Source: Algibacter luteus
GTDB taxonomy: Bacteria; Bacteroidota; Bacteroidia; Flavobacteriales; Flavobacteriaceae
Length of the DNA stretch: 64,000 nt
Direction of reading: 5' to 3'
NCBI RefSeq assembly: GCF_900141715.1
Contig: NZ_FQYK01000002.1
Location: 53,495-117,494 of the forward strand
Shown here: piece after piece, positions 43,331 to 51,677 of the stretch
Position numbering within the stretch: the stretch's first letter is position 1
Layout: the number at the start of each line of letters is the position of its first letter
Position numbers and translations under genes: made by a program
Notes under the pieces: model-generated
What the model saw: the letters and a program-made list of their open reading frames with translations, nothing else
Database searches by the model: none
Told to the model about the DNA's origin: nothing

Positions 43331-44251
43331 CTAAAAAGGCAGTAAATGACCAAGGCCCATTAATATAGATAGCAATACAGTTGTTAAGGCTAATTTTTTA
43401 AGTTCTGGGTCAAATAATTTAGGGTCAATATTACCGTTAACTCTTTTTAAATGAAGCAATAACGGAATATAAGCCACAAAATAAATAAGATTATATGGTG
43501 ATGTGTAATATAAAATTCCAAATAATAAAGAAACTATAATAGCGCCCAAAACGAGCACATTATGATAAATTCTGATTTTATTTTCACCTAACTTAACTGC
43601 TAAGGTTATTTTATTTGATTTCTCGTCCGATAATCTATCTCTCATATTATTGAGATTTAATACTGCTGTACTCAACAAACCTATTGTAATAGCAGGTAAA
43701 AAAGTTACATGATGAAATTCTTTAGCAAATAACACATAAGACCCTATAACACTGAGCAAACCAAAAAAGATAAAAACAAACAAGTCTCCTAAACCTCGAT
43801 AACCATATGCTTTATCTCCAACTGTATAACTAATTGCCGCTGATATGGATAAAAAGCCTAAAAGAAAGAATAAAACAGTGAGCAAAAAATGTTTTACGCC
43901 AAATGCTGAAAAAATTAATAAAAACGCTAAAATAATTGAAACCATTATATTTATTTTAATGGCATTCATTAACTCTTCTGGCGATATTTGTCCCGATTGA
44001 ATAGCGCGTTCAGGACCAATTCTATCTTCGTTATCGGTGCCTTTTATGCCATCGCCATAATCATTTGCAAGATTCGATAGAATTTGAAAACTAAGAGTCG
44101 TAATAATGGCTAAAACGAAAATATCCCATTCAAAAAAGCCATTATAATGCGCCAAACAGGCAGACACTACTATCCCTGCTATAGAAAGAGGAAGCGTTCT
44201 TAAACGCATAGCAGAAACCCATGTTGATATATTCTGCATTAAGGAATCCAT
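43331..44251 (-). CDS. menA: 1,4-Dihydroxy-2-naphthoate polyprenyltransferase
   Basis: 306 residues, UbiA-type membrane prenyltransferase with about eight helices. The two Asp-rich motifs are NLANDYGDGIKGTDNED and LNNMRDRLSDEKSNK. It attaches the isoprenoid tail to DHNA. The start used overlaps menB by 13 bases; an internal ATG at 44239 would overlap the menB stop as TAATG and is nearly as likely. Confidence 0.93.
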   Translation of the reverse strand: MDSLMQNISTWVSAMRLRTLPLSIAGIVVSACLAHYNGFFEWDIFVLAIITTLSFQILSNLANDYGDGIKGTDNEDRIGPERAIQSGQISPEELMNAIKINIMVSIILAFLLIFSAFGVKHFLLTVLFFLLGFLSISAAISYTVGDKAYGYRGLGDLFVFIFFGLLSVIGSYVLFAKEFHHVTFLPAITIGLLSTAVLNLNNMRDRLSDEKSNKITLAVKLGENKIRIYHNVLVLGAIIVSLLFGILYYTSPYNLIYFVAYIPLLLHLKRVNGNIDPKLFDPELKKLALTTVLLSILMGLGHLLPF

Positions 44252-45078
44252 TTTTTATTAAAATTAGGCTTTCTTTTTTCTAAAAAAGCATCTCTTCCTT
44301 CTTTTGCCTCATCGGTCATATATGCTAAACGGGTTGCTTCACCAGCAAAAACTTGTTGCCCTACCATACCATCATCAGTTAAATTCATGGCGAACTTAAG
44401 CATTTTTATGGATGTTGGAGATTTAGCCAATATTTCTTGGGCCCATTGATAAGCAGTATTTTCAAGGTCTTCATGCGGTATAACAGCATTAACCATTCCC
44501 ATTTCAAAAGCTTCCTGAGCAGTATAATTTCTTCCTAAGAAAAATATTTCTCTTGCCTTTTTTTGTCCAACCATTTTAGCAAGGTATGCTGAACCATATC
44601 CACCATCAAAACTGGTGACGTCGGCATCAGTTTGTTTGAAAATTGCATGTTCTTTGCTTGCAAGTGTTAAATCGCAAACGACATGCAAACTATGTCCACC
44701 ACCAACGGCCCAACCTGGTACTACAGCTATAACCGCTTTAGGCATAAAACGAATTAAACGTTGTACTTCTAAAATATTTAAACGGTGATAACCATCTTCA
44801 CCCACATAACCTTGATGCCCTCTGGCCTTTTGATCGCCACCACTACAAAATGAATAAACGCCATCTTTAGTTGAAGGTCCTTCAGCAGATAATAAAACAA
44901 CACCAATATTAACATCCTCATTGGCGTCATAAAAAGCATCGTATAATTCGCTTGTAGTTTTTGGTCGAAAAGCGTTCCGAACATTAGGCCTATTAAATGC
45001 TATTCTCGCAACACCATTACATTTCTTATAAGTAATATCCTGATATTCTTTAACAATTACCCATTCAGGTTGACTCAT
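44239..45078 (-). CDS. menB: 1,4-Dihydroxy-2-naphthoyl-CoA synthase
   Basis: 279 residues, crotonase fold. Conserved parts: CSGGDQKARGHQGY, VPGWAVGGGHSLHVVCDLTL and DGGYGSAYLAKMVGQKKARE. It cyclises o-succinylbenzoyl-CoA. First gene of menB-menA-hydrolase-menC-CPBP-menE. menD and menF are not in the window. Confidence 0.95.
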   Translation of the reverse strand: MSQPEWVIVKEYQDITYKKCNGVARIAFNRPNVRNAFRPKTTSELYDAFYDANEDVNIGVVLLSAEGPSTKDGVYSFCSGGDQKARGHQGYVGEDGYHRLNILEVQRLIRFMPKAVIAVVPGWAVGGGHSLHVVCDLTLASKEHAIFKQTDADVTSFDGGYGSAYLAKMVGQKKAREIFFLGRNYTAQEAFEMGMVNAVIPHEDLENTAYQWAQEILAKSPTSIKMLKFAMNLTDDGMVGQQVFAGEATRLAYMTDEAKEGRDAFLEKRKPNFNKKWIP

Positions 45079-45095
45079 GATTTTTTTGTTTTGTT

Positions 45096-45103
45096 CAAAA
45101 ATA
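45096..45103 (-). promoter_or_regulatory. Probable -7 element of menB
   Basis: TATTTTTG on the minus strand (CAAAAATA on plus), 17 bases before the start codon. The base triplet at the -33 position is TGG rather than TTG, so support is moderate. Confidence 0.4.
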
Positions 45104-45428
45104 AATTTATTTCATCAAATGAACCATTTCATTTTAAAAAAGTTTTTTTTCATCATATTTGAAGCTGTACATTCCAAATCAAAGAAAGCGTTATAAAATT
45201 GCCGACTGCATAAAAAAACACATAAAAAATTACCGACTAAGCAATATTTCACTCTAACAATTAAATAATTATAAAATCTAATAAAATAAGCATTAGTACG
45301 TATTGTATGACACCTAAAATTTGTTAATTTTGCATTAAGTTATTAGTAAATATTAACATTTTATTGACATAAAATTGTATTTTGTCGAAAAAAAATGTAT
45401 TTTAGCGAATATTTAAACCGAATCGCCT
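45104..45428. other. Divergent intergenic region upstream of menB and the 58-residue gene
   Basis: 325 bases, very AT-rich, without an open frame of note. It contains a consensus promoter for the plus strand (45303-45332). I see nothing else structured. Confidence 0.4.
45303..45332 (+). promoter_or_regulatory. Promoter of the 58-residue small gene
   Basis: TTG (45303-45305), 19-base spacer, TAATTTTG (45325-45332): full consensus. The start codon at 45429 leaves a leader of about 90 bases. Confidence 0.65.
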
Positions 45429-45605
45429 ATGTTATTAACAATTACTCTAATTCTTATTTCGCTTGTAATTATCAATTTATTATTGCTTAAATTTAGCTGT
45501 AATAAAACGGATAAAACTAAAAAAGCAGACAAAAAACCTATTATTTTAAGACCAGGGATTTCATTATCAAGCTCTACTCAAGTGCTTGCACCAACGGGAA
45601 GTTAA
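45429..45605 (+). CDS. 58-residue small membrane protein
   Basis: Starts MLLTITLILISLVIINLLLL, one transmembrane helix, then FSCNKTDKTKKADKK, a basic linker, and a tail RPGISLSSSTQVLAPTGS. It has a consensus promoter and codon use like its neighbours, which is why I believe it is real. The Cys24 after the helix is not in a lipobox position. Function unknown. Confidence 0.55.
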   Translation: MLLTITLILISLVIINLLLLKFSCNKTDKTKKADKKPIILRPGISLSSSTQVLAPTGS

Positions 45606-45679
45606 ATAATTTAATCTTTAACTTATAAGAGTGTGACCATATTCAATATTATGTGTCTTAATTTTAAAAGACATTGTCT

Positions 45680-45778
45680 ATGTTAACTATTATATACCCC
45701 GTAATCTTATTTGCATCAATATTTTTGGCTCTTTTTTTACTTTTTCATGTTCATATGAAAAATAAAAATGCGGACTAA
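45680..45778 (+). CDS. 32-residue membrane peptide (tentative)
   Basis: MLTIIYPVILFASIFLALFL, then LFHVHMKNKNAD and TAA. A single hydrophobic helix with a short polar tail. It lies 74 bases after the 58-residue gene on the same strand. The size alone gives weak support; I list it because hydrophobic-helix-plus-polar-tail micro-ORFs in this position are uncommon by chance. Confidence 0.3.
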   Translation: MLTIIYPVILFASIFLALFLLFHVHMKNKNAD

Positions 45779-45780
45779 AA

Positions 45781-46446
45781 TCACCAATATATTGGTCGTT
45801 TGCCTGCATTAAGCAGGTATTTATTTGTTTCTTTAAAGTTATTATTATCAAACCAATAGCCCCGATTCGCGCTTAAAGGTGAAGGATGGCCAGAAGTAAG
45901 TACCTTATGCTTGCCAGTATCGATAAACTTTTCTTTTTTCTTTGCAAAACCACCCCAAAGCAAAAACACAACATGGTCTTTATCATCGCTAATCAACTTA
46001 ATTGTAGCATCGGTAAATTTTTCCCAACCTTTTTTTTGATGACTCCCGGCTACATTAGCTCTAACAGTTAAAGTCGCGTTTAATAACAAAACACCCTGAT
46101 TTGCCCAACGCATTAAGTTTCCACTTTTGGGGTATGGAACACCAAGTTCGGATTCAATTTCCTTAAAAATGTTAATTAATGATGGTGGATGCGCTACGCC
46201 ATCTTTAACAGAAAAGCACAAACCGTTAGCTTGTCCATCTCCGTGATATGGGTCTTGACCAATAATAACCACTTTTACATCATCGAAATGGCACGTGTTA
46301 AATGCATTAAAGATTTCATTTTCTGGAGGAAAACACGTTTTAGTATTATATTCAGCCACTACAAAATCCATTAATTCTGAAAAATAAGGTTGACTGAATT
46401 CATTTTTTAAATAAGTCTGCCAGCTTTCATGAATATGAAAATTCAT
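45781..46446 (-). CDS. ung: Uracil-DNA glycosylase, family 1
   Basis: 221 residues. Water-activating loop VVIIGQDPYHGDGQANGLCF (Asp65), uracil-binding LLLNATLTV, and the DNA-intercalating HPSPLSANRG loop. It removes uracil from DNA to start base excision repair. 11 bases downstream of holA, likely the same transcript. Confidence 0.96.
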   Translation of the reverse strand: MNFHIHESWQTYLKNEFSQPYFSELMDFVVAEYNTKTCFPPENEIFNAFNTCHFDDVKVVIIGQDPYHGDGQANGLCFSVKDGVAHPPSLINIFKEIESELGVPYPKSGNLMRWANQGVLLLNATLTVRANVAGSHQKKGWEKFTDATIKLISDDKDHVVFLLWGGFAKKKEKFIDTGKHKVLTSGHPSPLSANRGYWFDNNNFKETNKYLLNAGKRPIYW

Positions 46447-46457
46447 ATTAATCGCAA

Positions 46458-47462
46458 TTAATTAAATATTCTTACCAATAATTCTTTTAGCAAATCGCCT
46501 TGAGGAACAGCATTTGATCCAACACCTTTGCTTTTTACATCAAATTCTCGCAATGCAGAAACCACTACGCTTACTTTTCGCATTGGAAAATTTCTTGCTG
46601 CAGTAATGTATTCATTAACAAAATACGGATTGATTTTTAAAGCTGAAGCTACATTTCTAGGTGATTTGTCTGCTAACCCATGAAAATGCAGTAACTGAGA
46701 GAAAAAACTAAACAATAATGAAACCGTTACAACCATTGGGTTTTCCTTTGGATTGTCTGCGAAATAATTGACAATTTTATACGCTTTTAAGGCATTACGC
46801 TCCCCTATTGCTTTTCGTAATTCAAAATTATTATAATCTTTACTTATCCCGATATTTTCTTCAATATCGTCGGGTGTAATTTGAGTGCCTTCGGGTAAAA
46901 TAATTTGAAGTTTTTCAAGCTCGTTACTAATCTTACTTAAATCGGTTCCTAAAAACTCAACCAACATTTGTGCTGCTTTAGGCGTAATGGTATAGTTTTG
47001 TGAAGACAGGACTCGACGAATCCAATCGGATACCTGATTTTCATAAAGCTTCTTACTTTCAAAAACTACTCCCGTTTTCTTAATAGCTTTATAAAGCGCT
47101 TTTCGCTTATCAATCTTTTTGTACTTGTAGTTAATTACTAAAACCGTTGATGGTTGGGGCGAATCTGCATAACTTGCTAATTTTTCAATAGTACGCGATA
47201 AATCTTGAGCTTCCTTCACAATCACCACTTGGTGTTCAGCCATCATTGGGTAGCGTTTGGCATTTCCAACAATATCTTCAACCGTAACATCTCTACCATA
47301 CAACACCATCTGATTAAAACCTCGTTCTTCTTCAGCCAAAACATTATCTTCAATAAAATCAGAAATCTTATCAATGTAATACGACTCCTCGCCCATTAAA
47401 AAATAAATAGGTTTAAGATTTTTACTTTTAATATCTGAAACTAATTGCTTGACTTCGTCCAA
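46458..47462 (-). CDS. holA: DNA polymerase III delta subunit
   Basis: 334 residues, clamp-loader delta subunit (E. coli 343): N-terminal KPIYFLMGEESYYIDKISDF, central STVLVINYKYKKIDKRKALY, C-terminal collar with NPYFVNEYITAARNFP. It starts with TTG at 47462 (MDEVKQLVSDIK): an in-frame TAA lies 9 bases upstream, so no ATG start is possible without losing the conserved N-terminus. Part of the replisome clamp loader with gamma/tau and delta-prime, which are elsewhere. Confidence 0.92.
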   Translation of the reverse strand: MDEVKQLVSDIKSKNLKPIYFLMGEESYYIDKISDFIEDNVLAEEERGFNQMVLYGRDVTVEDIVGNAKRYPMMAEHQVVIVKEAQDLSRTIEKLASYADSPQPSTVLVINYKYKKIDKRKALYKAIKKTGVVFESKKLYENQVSDWIRRVLSSQNYTITPKAAQMLVEFLGTDLSKISNELEKLQIILPEGTQITPDDIEENIGISKDYNNFELRKAIGERNALKAYKIVNYFADNPKENPMVVTVSLLFSFFSQLLHFHGLADKSPRNVASALKINPYFVNEYITAARNFPMRKVSVVVSALREFDVKSKGVGSNAVPQGDLLKELLVRIFN

Positions 47463-47511
47463 ACTACTTTAAAATTTTCTTTGAAAATCACTCGAAGTGA
47501 CATTATAATGA

Positions 47512-47519
47512 TAAATTTG
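47512..47519 (+). promoter_or_regulatory. -7 element of the HsdR-N-like gene
   Basis: TAAATTTG ends only 4 bases before the GTG start codon at 47524, which implies a leaderless or nearly leaderless transcript if real. No TTG at the expected distance. Confidence 0.4.
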
Positions 47520-47523
47520 TGAT

Positions 47524-47970
47524 GTGATAAAATTAAATTTTCCCACATATAACTTCCGTTTCAAAAGTAGCGAAAATAAAGTTTCTATTTTTGATCCTAT
47601 TCGTAAAAAATTTGTGGTTTTACAACCTGAAGAATGGGTGCGCCAACATTGTATTCAGTTTTTAATTCAAGAAAAAGGATATCCTAAATCTTTAATCAAT
47701 ATTGAAAAAGAGCTGACTATAAACACATTAAAAAAGCGTTATGATATTGTGGTATTCAATTCAGATGGTAGCATACATCTTATTGTTGAATGTAAAGCGC
47801 CTAAAATAATTATAAAACAAGACACATTCGATCAAATAGCGCGTTATAATTTAGAGTTAAATGCAACCTACTTAATGGTAACCAACGGATTAAATCATTA
47901 TTATTGCCAAATGGATTTTAAAAATGAACGCTACCAATTTTTAAAAAATATTCCCGATTATATTAAATGA
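47524..47970 (+). CDS. Orphan HsdR N-terminal (PD-(D/E)xK) domain protein
   Basis: 148 residues. It corresponds to the nuclease-type N-terminal domain of type I restriction HsdR: EEWVRQHCIQFLIQEKGYPK, then RYDIVVF and HLIVECKAP, giving the Asp...Glu-x-Lys catalytic set, and FDQIARYN. No helicase part and no hsdM/hsdS nearby. Start is GTG, as no in-frame ATG precedes the domain. The stop overlaps the next gene's start (ATGA). Such stand-alone proteins are, as I recall, common in Bacteroidota; role unknown. Confidence 0.82.
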   Translation: MIKLNFPTYNFRFKSSENKVSIFDPIRKKFVVLQPEEWVRQHCIQFLIQEKGYPKSLINIEKELTINTLKKRYDIVVFNSDGSIHLIVECKAPKIIIKQDTFDQIARYNLELNATYLMVTNGLNHYYCQMDFKNERYQFLKNIPDYIK

Positions 47971-48956
47971 AAGTCGCAGTTGTAATACTTAATTGGAATG
48001 GACAAAAACTTTTAGAACAGTTTTTACCCTCGGTTATTCTATATTCTCAAGATGCAGACGTTTATGTCGTAGATAATGCCTCAACCGATGATTCCATCGC
48101 GTTTCTAAAATCGTCATATCCAAAAATTTCTATCATACAAAATCAAAAAAATGGGGGTTACGCCAAAGGTTACAATGACGCTTTAAAACATGTTGAAGCT
48201 GATGTGTTTTGCCTTTTAAATAGCGATGTTGAAGTTACTAAAAATTGGCTCGAACCTATCGTCGAAACCTTTCAAAAAGAATCAAATACAGTAATTATTC
48301 AACCCAAAATATTAGACTTCAAAAAGAAAAACCATTTTGAATATGCTGGTGCAGCTGGTGGTTTTATAGACAAATTTGGTTATCCGTATTGCCGAGGTAG
48401 AATTTTTAATACCATTGAAGAAGACCGAGGTCAATACGACGGTACTGCCGATATTTTTTGGGCATCTGGGGCGTGTTTTTTCATAAAAAAAGATGTGTTT
48501 TATGAATTAAACGGCTTCGACGAACACTTTTTTGCGCATATGGAAGAAATTGATTTGTGTTGGCGCGCCAAAAATAAGGGCTTCGATATAAAATATGTTG
48601 GTGCTTCAAAAGTATATCACGTTGGTGGAGCAACATTGAAAAATAGTAGTTCAAAAAAAACATTCCTGAATTTTAGAAATAGTCTTTTTGCACTAACCAA
48701 AAACGCCAATGGTTTTATTTTGGGCAAAATAATAGTACGCCTCATTTTAGATGGTGTAGCTGCTGCAAAGTTTCTGGTTGAACTAAAACCAAAGCATAGT
48801 TTAGCCATTCTTAAAGCACATTTTAGTTATTATCAGCAGTTACCGCGGGTTATAGCACAACGAAAACAAATAAAACACAAAAAAAAATACTACTACAAAA
48901 CATCTATTGTGTACGAATATTTCGTAAAAAAGAAGAGCAATTTCAATAGTTTATAA
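47967..48956 (+). CDS. Family 2 glycosyltransferase
   Basis: 329 residues, GT-A fold: VVILNWNGQKLLE, YVVDNASTDDS (nucleotide-binding Asp), FCLLNSDVEVT (DxD position) and FFAHMEEIDLCWRAKNKGF (ED motif). The C-terminal helical, basic part may contact membrane. This is the WsaE/rhamnosyltransferase-like subgroup seen in cell-surface polysaccharide assembly; acceptor unknown. Translationally coupled to the nuclease-domain gene by an ATGA overlap, an odd pairing. Confidence 0.9.
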   Translation: MKVAVVILNWNGQKLLEQFLPSVILYSQDADVYVVDNASTDDSIAFLKSSYPKISIIQNQKNGGYAKGYNDALKHVEADVFCLLNSDVEVTKNWLEPIVETFQKESNTVIIQPKILDFKKKNHFEYAGAAGGFIDKFGYPYCRGRIFNTIEEDRGQYDGTADIFWASGACFFIKKDVFYELNGFDEHFFAHMEEIDLCWRAKNKGFDIKYVGASKVYHVGGATLKNSSSKKTFLNFRNSLFALTKNANGFILGKIIVRLILDGVAAAKFLVELKPKHSLAILKAHFSYYQQLPRVIAQRKQIKHKKKYYYKTSIVYEYFVKKKSNFNSL

Positions 48957-48960
48957 CTTC

Positions 48961-49223
48961 AACCTGAGTTTAGTCTAATATTTGTTTCCAGTTTGATTGA
49001 ATTTTTATTCAATTCGTAGTTGTAATTTAGAAAAACTAACCGGTTAATTTGAGAAATTAAAGCAAGTATTGGAAAAAATTCATCAAATCTTTTAGAAACC
49101 CTAAAAAAATGCAATCTTATCGTATAAAATGATTAAAATATCTCGATATTTAAATAATTTTATACTTCAAATCTCACCTTTTCTTAGGGTTCTGCAAATT
49201 AAATCTTAGACTGAAATCAGGTT
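48961..49223. repeat. Inverted-repeat-bounded intergenic element with a long internal hairpin
   Basis: The 18-base ends AACCTGAGTTTAGTCTAA (48961-48978) and TTAGACTGAAATCAGGTT (49206-49223) pair at 16 of 18 positions. Inside, 49122-49142 and 49145-49165 form a 21-base arm pair (19 matches). Further out, AGAAACCCTAA (near 49094) faces TTAGGGTTCT (49184-49193) symmetrically about the same centre. Also present are a small hairpin ATTGAAT/ATTCAAT and the palindrome TAACCGGTTA. It has no ORF. It could be a MITE-like element or a structured RNA. Confidence 0.5.
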
Positions 49224-49269
49224 ATTAGTAAAAGTTTTGTTAAAATGTTAAAATTGACCGATTTTTATA

Positions 49270-49277
49270 TATTTTTG
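49270..49277 (+). promoter_or_regulatory. Probable -7 element of the OmpA lipoprotein gene
   Basis: TATTTTTG, fitting TAnnTTTG, 36 bases before the start codon; no well-spaced TTG upstream. Confidence 0.4.
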
Positions 49278-49313
49278 TGCTATTAAATTAGAAAATTAAT
49301 CCTTAATATAATC

Positions 49314-50153
49314 ATGAAAAAAATTTTATTACTTAGTGTATCTGCAATGCTTTTACTTAGTTCATGTGTATCAAAAAAATTATACACAGATTTAGAAGCA
49401 AAGCAAAAAGAAACTCAAGATTTACTTAACTCTGCAACAGTAAAATTAAACGCTTGTTTAGAAGATAGAGCTTCAGCAACTGCTAGAGCAAAAGCACTAG
49501 AAGAACAAGTAGCAGATTTACGTAAAAGTAATGACAACCTAACAGTTTTATCTGCAAAAGGTGCGAGTAATGTTGAAAAAACACTAGAAAGCATAAAAGA
49601 AAAAGAACTTAAAATTACGCGTTTACAAGATGCTTTAACTCAAAAAGACAGTGTAACACTTGCATTAGTAACAAGTTTAAAGCGTGAAGTTGGTATTAAC
49701 GATCCAGACATCGAAGTAAATGTAGAAAAAGGTGTTGTGTTCATTTCAATTGCCGATAAATTATTATTCCAGAGCGGTAGCTACAATGTAACTACAAGAG
49801 CAAAAGAAGTTTTAGCTAAAGTTGCTAAGGTGGTAAACAGCAAACCAGATTTTGAATGTATGGTTGAAGGCCACACAGATAATGTACCTTACAGAAAAGA
49901 GCCATTGTTAGACAACTGGGATTTAAGTGTTAAGCGTTCTACTTCTATTATTAGAGTTTTACAAGAACTTGGAGTTAACCCTAAGCAACTTATTGCCGCA
50001 GGTCGTGCAGAGTTTGTACCTTTAGTAGAAAATGATAATGCCGAAAACAGAGCAAAAAACAGACGTACACGTATTGTTGTACTTCCAAAAATCGATCAAT
50101 TCTATGATATGATTGAAAAAGAAATGAAAAATTTAGCAGCTGGAAACAACTAA
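49314..50153 (+). CDS. OmpA-family lipoprotein with coiled coil
   Basis: 279 residues. Lipoprotein signal ending LLSSC (Cys17), then a helical coiled-coil region at about 20-120, then an OmpA/MotB peptidoglycan-binding domain with LLFQSGSYNVT, VEGHTDNVPY, NWDLSVKRSTSIIRVL and NRAKNRRTRIVV. It should tether the membrane to the peptidoglycan. Ends in its own terminator. Confidence 0.93.
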   Translation: MKKILLLSVSAMLLLSSCVSKKLYTDLEAKQKETQDLLNSATVKLNACLEDRASATARAKALEEQVADLRKSNDNLTVLSAKGASNVEKTLESIKEKELKITRLQDALTQKDSVTLALVTSLKREVGINDPDIEVNVEKGVVFISIADKLLFQSGSYNVTTRAKEVLAKVAKVVNSKPDFECMVEGHTDNVPYRKEPLLDNWDLSVKRSTSIIRVLQELGVNPKQLIAAGRAEFVPLVENDNAENRAKNRRTRIVVLPKIDQFYDMIEKEMKNLAAGNN

Positions 50154-50172
50154 TAAATTTCAATAACAAATT

Positions 50173-50202
50173 AAAAAGCTCAACGTAAGTTGGGCTTTTT
50201 TT
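50173..50202 (+). terminator. Rho-independent terminator
   Basis: AAAAAGCTCAAC, loop GTAA, GTTGGGCTTTTTT with one G-T pair in the stem, 20 bases after the OmpA stop. Confidence 0.85.
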
Positions 50203-50297
50203 ATTAATTATAATATTTTTATTTAATTATTTTTTAAGCGACTTATCCATTTAAATGGTAATATATAGTTTATAGTTGTCAATTTATGCAGTATTCA

Positions 50298-50324
50298 ATA
50301 TGTTTAAATTGAATTTAAACATAT
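50298..50324 (+). promoter_or_regulatory. 27-base palindrome just before the T9SS cargo start codon
   Basis: ATATGTTTAAATT, G, AATTTAAACATAT: perfect 13-base arms around one base, ending 4 bases before ATG 50329. In RNA it would hide the ribosome-binding region; in DNA it could be a dimer operator. Confidence 0.6.
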
Positions 50325-50328
50325 AATT

Positions 50329-51483
50329 ATGAAAAATAAATACTTAATTCTAGTCGTTTTATTGTCATTTTCAGCTATTGCTTTTTCTCAAAAAGTGATT
50401 TTGATTGATGATTTTGACACAGCCCCTAAATATTCTTCAACAGGAGATTATTTTTTAAGTTCTAACCAATATTTTGGGTCAACCAATGATACAGACGCCG
50501 ATGTTGAATTAGGATATACGGATGTTACTTTTTTTGGAGCAAGACAAATTACAACTTCAACCGCTTCAATAACATATAATAATCTTGATATTACGGGGTA
50601 TTCATCTATGCACATGGTAATTGGTGTAGCCGAAGATGATGCCGCCGATGGATTAGAAGACTGGGATTCTGATGATTCTGTTTATTTTGAATATCAAATC
50701 GATAATTCAGGACCTTGGATTAAATTACTATCTATTGTTTCTAGTGGATCTTTAGATTCTGCTCCTCAAATTGACACAGATTCGGATGGAACAGGAGATG
50801 GTATTATCTTAACTGCAGATATCGCAGAAGTTGAAGTTGCTATCCCAAGTATATCAGGTACCGAATTAGATTTTAGAATTGTTTTTAATGGATTATCCGA
50901 AGCTGAAGAAGATATCGTTTTAGAATTTGTCGCATTGGTAAGTGAATTTAATTTATTCCCGATAATTGATATTACATCGCCGAGTCAAGGTCAAAATTTT
51001 GCTAATGGTACTTCTTCTGTAGATGTAAGCTATACGGTAGCTGGAAATGCAGATAGCGTAGAAATTATCATTAATGAAGATTTTAATAATCCAATCGCTG
51101 GAAATGTTAATGGCGGAACTGTTTCCATACCTACTACGGATAATCAAAGTTATGAAATTATAATAGAGGCTTATGTTGAAGGATATATTGTTGATGACCC
51201 AGATGTCTATTTTACAACAGGTAATCCATTAACAGTCTCAAAAGATGAAATTATTGGTTTATCGGTTTACCCTAACCCTGTGAAAAACAATTCATTTTTT
51301 ATTACCAGTGCAAATAAAGCAACAAAAAGTGTTGAAGTATTTGATTTTATAGGAAAAAAAATACAAGATATGATTGTTCTTGATAATCGTTTGGTTGATG
51401 TTAGTCATTTAAATTCTGGGATATATATTTTGAAAATAAAAGAATCAAATAAATTATCAATTAAAAAATTAATCATAAAATAA
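50329..51483 (+). CDS. Exported protein with type IX secretion sorting domain
   Basis: 384 residues. Signal peptide at about 1-20 (ending AFSQ). An acidic beta-rich region with DTDSDGTGDG (possible calcium-binding Asp/Gly turn), a Big/fibronectin-like domain starting PIIDITSPSQGQNF, and a C-terminal domain from about residue 312 (LSVYPNPVKN) to KLSIKKLIIK, the type A sorting signal of the type IX secretion system. It is therefore secreted to or anchored at the cell surface. No catalytic motif seen. Confidence 0.85.
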   Translation: MKNKYLILVVLLSFSAIAFSQKVILIDDFDTAPKYSSTGDYFLSSNQYFGSTNDTDADVELGYTDVTFFGARQITTSTASITYNNLDITGYSSMHMVIGVAEDDAADGLEDWDSDDSVYFEYQIDNSGPWIKLLSIVSSGSLDSAPQIDTDSDGTGDGIILTADIAEVEVAIPSISGTELDFRIVFNGLSEAEEDIVLEFVALVSEFNLFPIIDITSPSQGQNFANGTSSVDVSYTVAGNADSVEIIINEDFNNPIAGNVNGGTVSIPTTDNQSYEIIIEAYVEGYIVDDPDVYFTTGNPLTVSKDEIIGLSVYPNPVKNNSFFITSANKATKSVEVFDFIGKKIQDMIVLDNRLVDVSHLNSGIYILKIKESNKLSIKKLIIK

Positions 51484-51538
51484 TTAAATATGAGATAAAA
51501 CTAAATGACTCTTATGAGTTTACAAGCAAAATATAATC

Positions 51539-51570
51539 AAGCTCAATCAAAAGGTTGGGCTTTTTTTTAT
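51539..51570 (+). terminator. Rho-independent terminator
   Basis: AAGCTCAATC, loop AAAA, GGTTGGGCTT, with the stem running into a T-run, 55 bases after the T9SS cargo gene. Confidence 0.8.
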
Positions 51571-51677
51571 ATCATCATATAACTAATTTATCTACAGTTG
51601 GTATATAACTGAATCTGCCTAGTGGCTTTAAATTCAATATAATTGAAATGTTGTAATCACGCGACAAAGTGGTTTCA

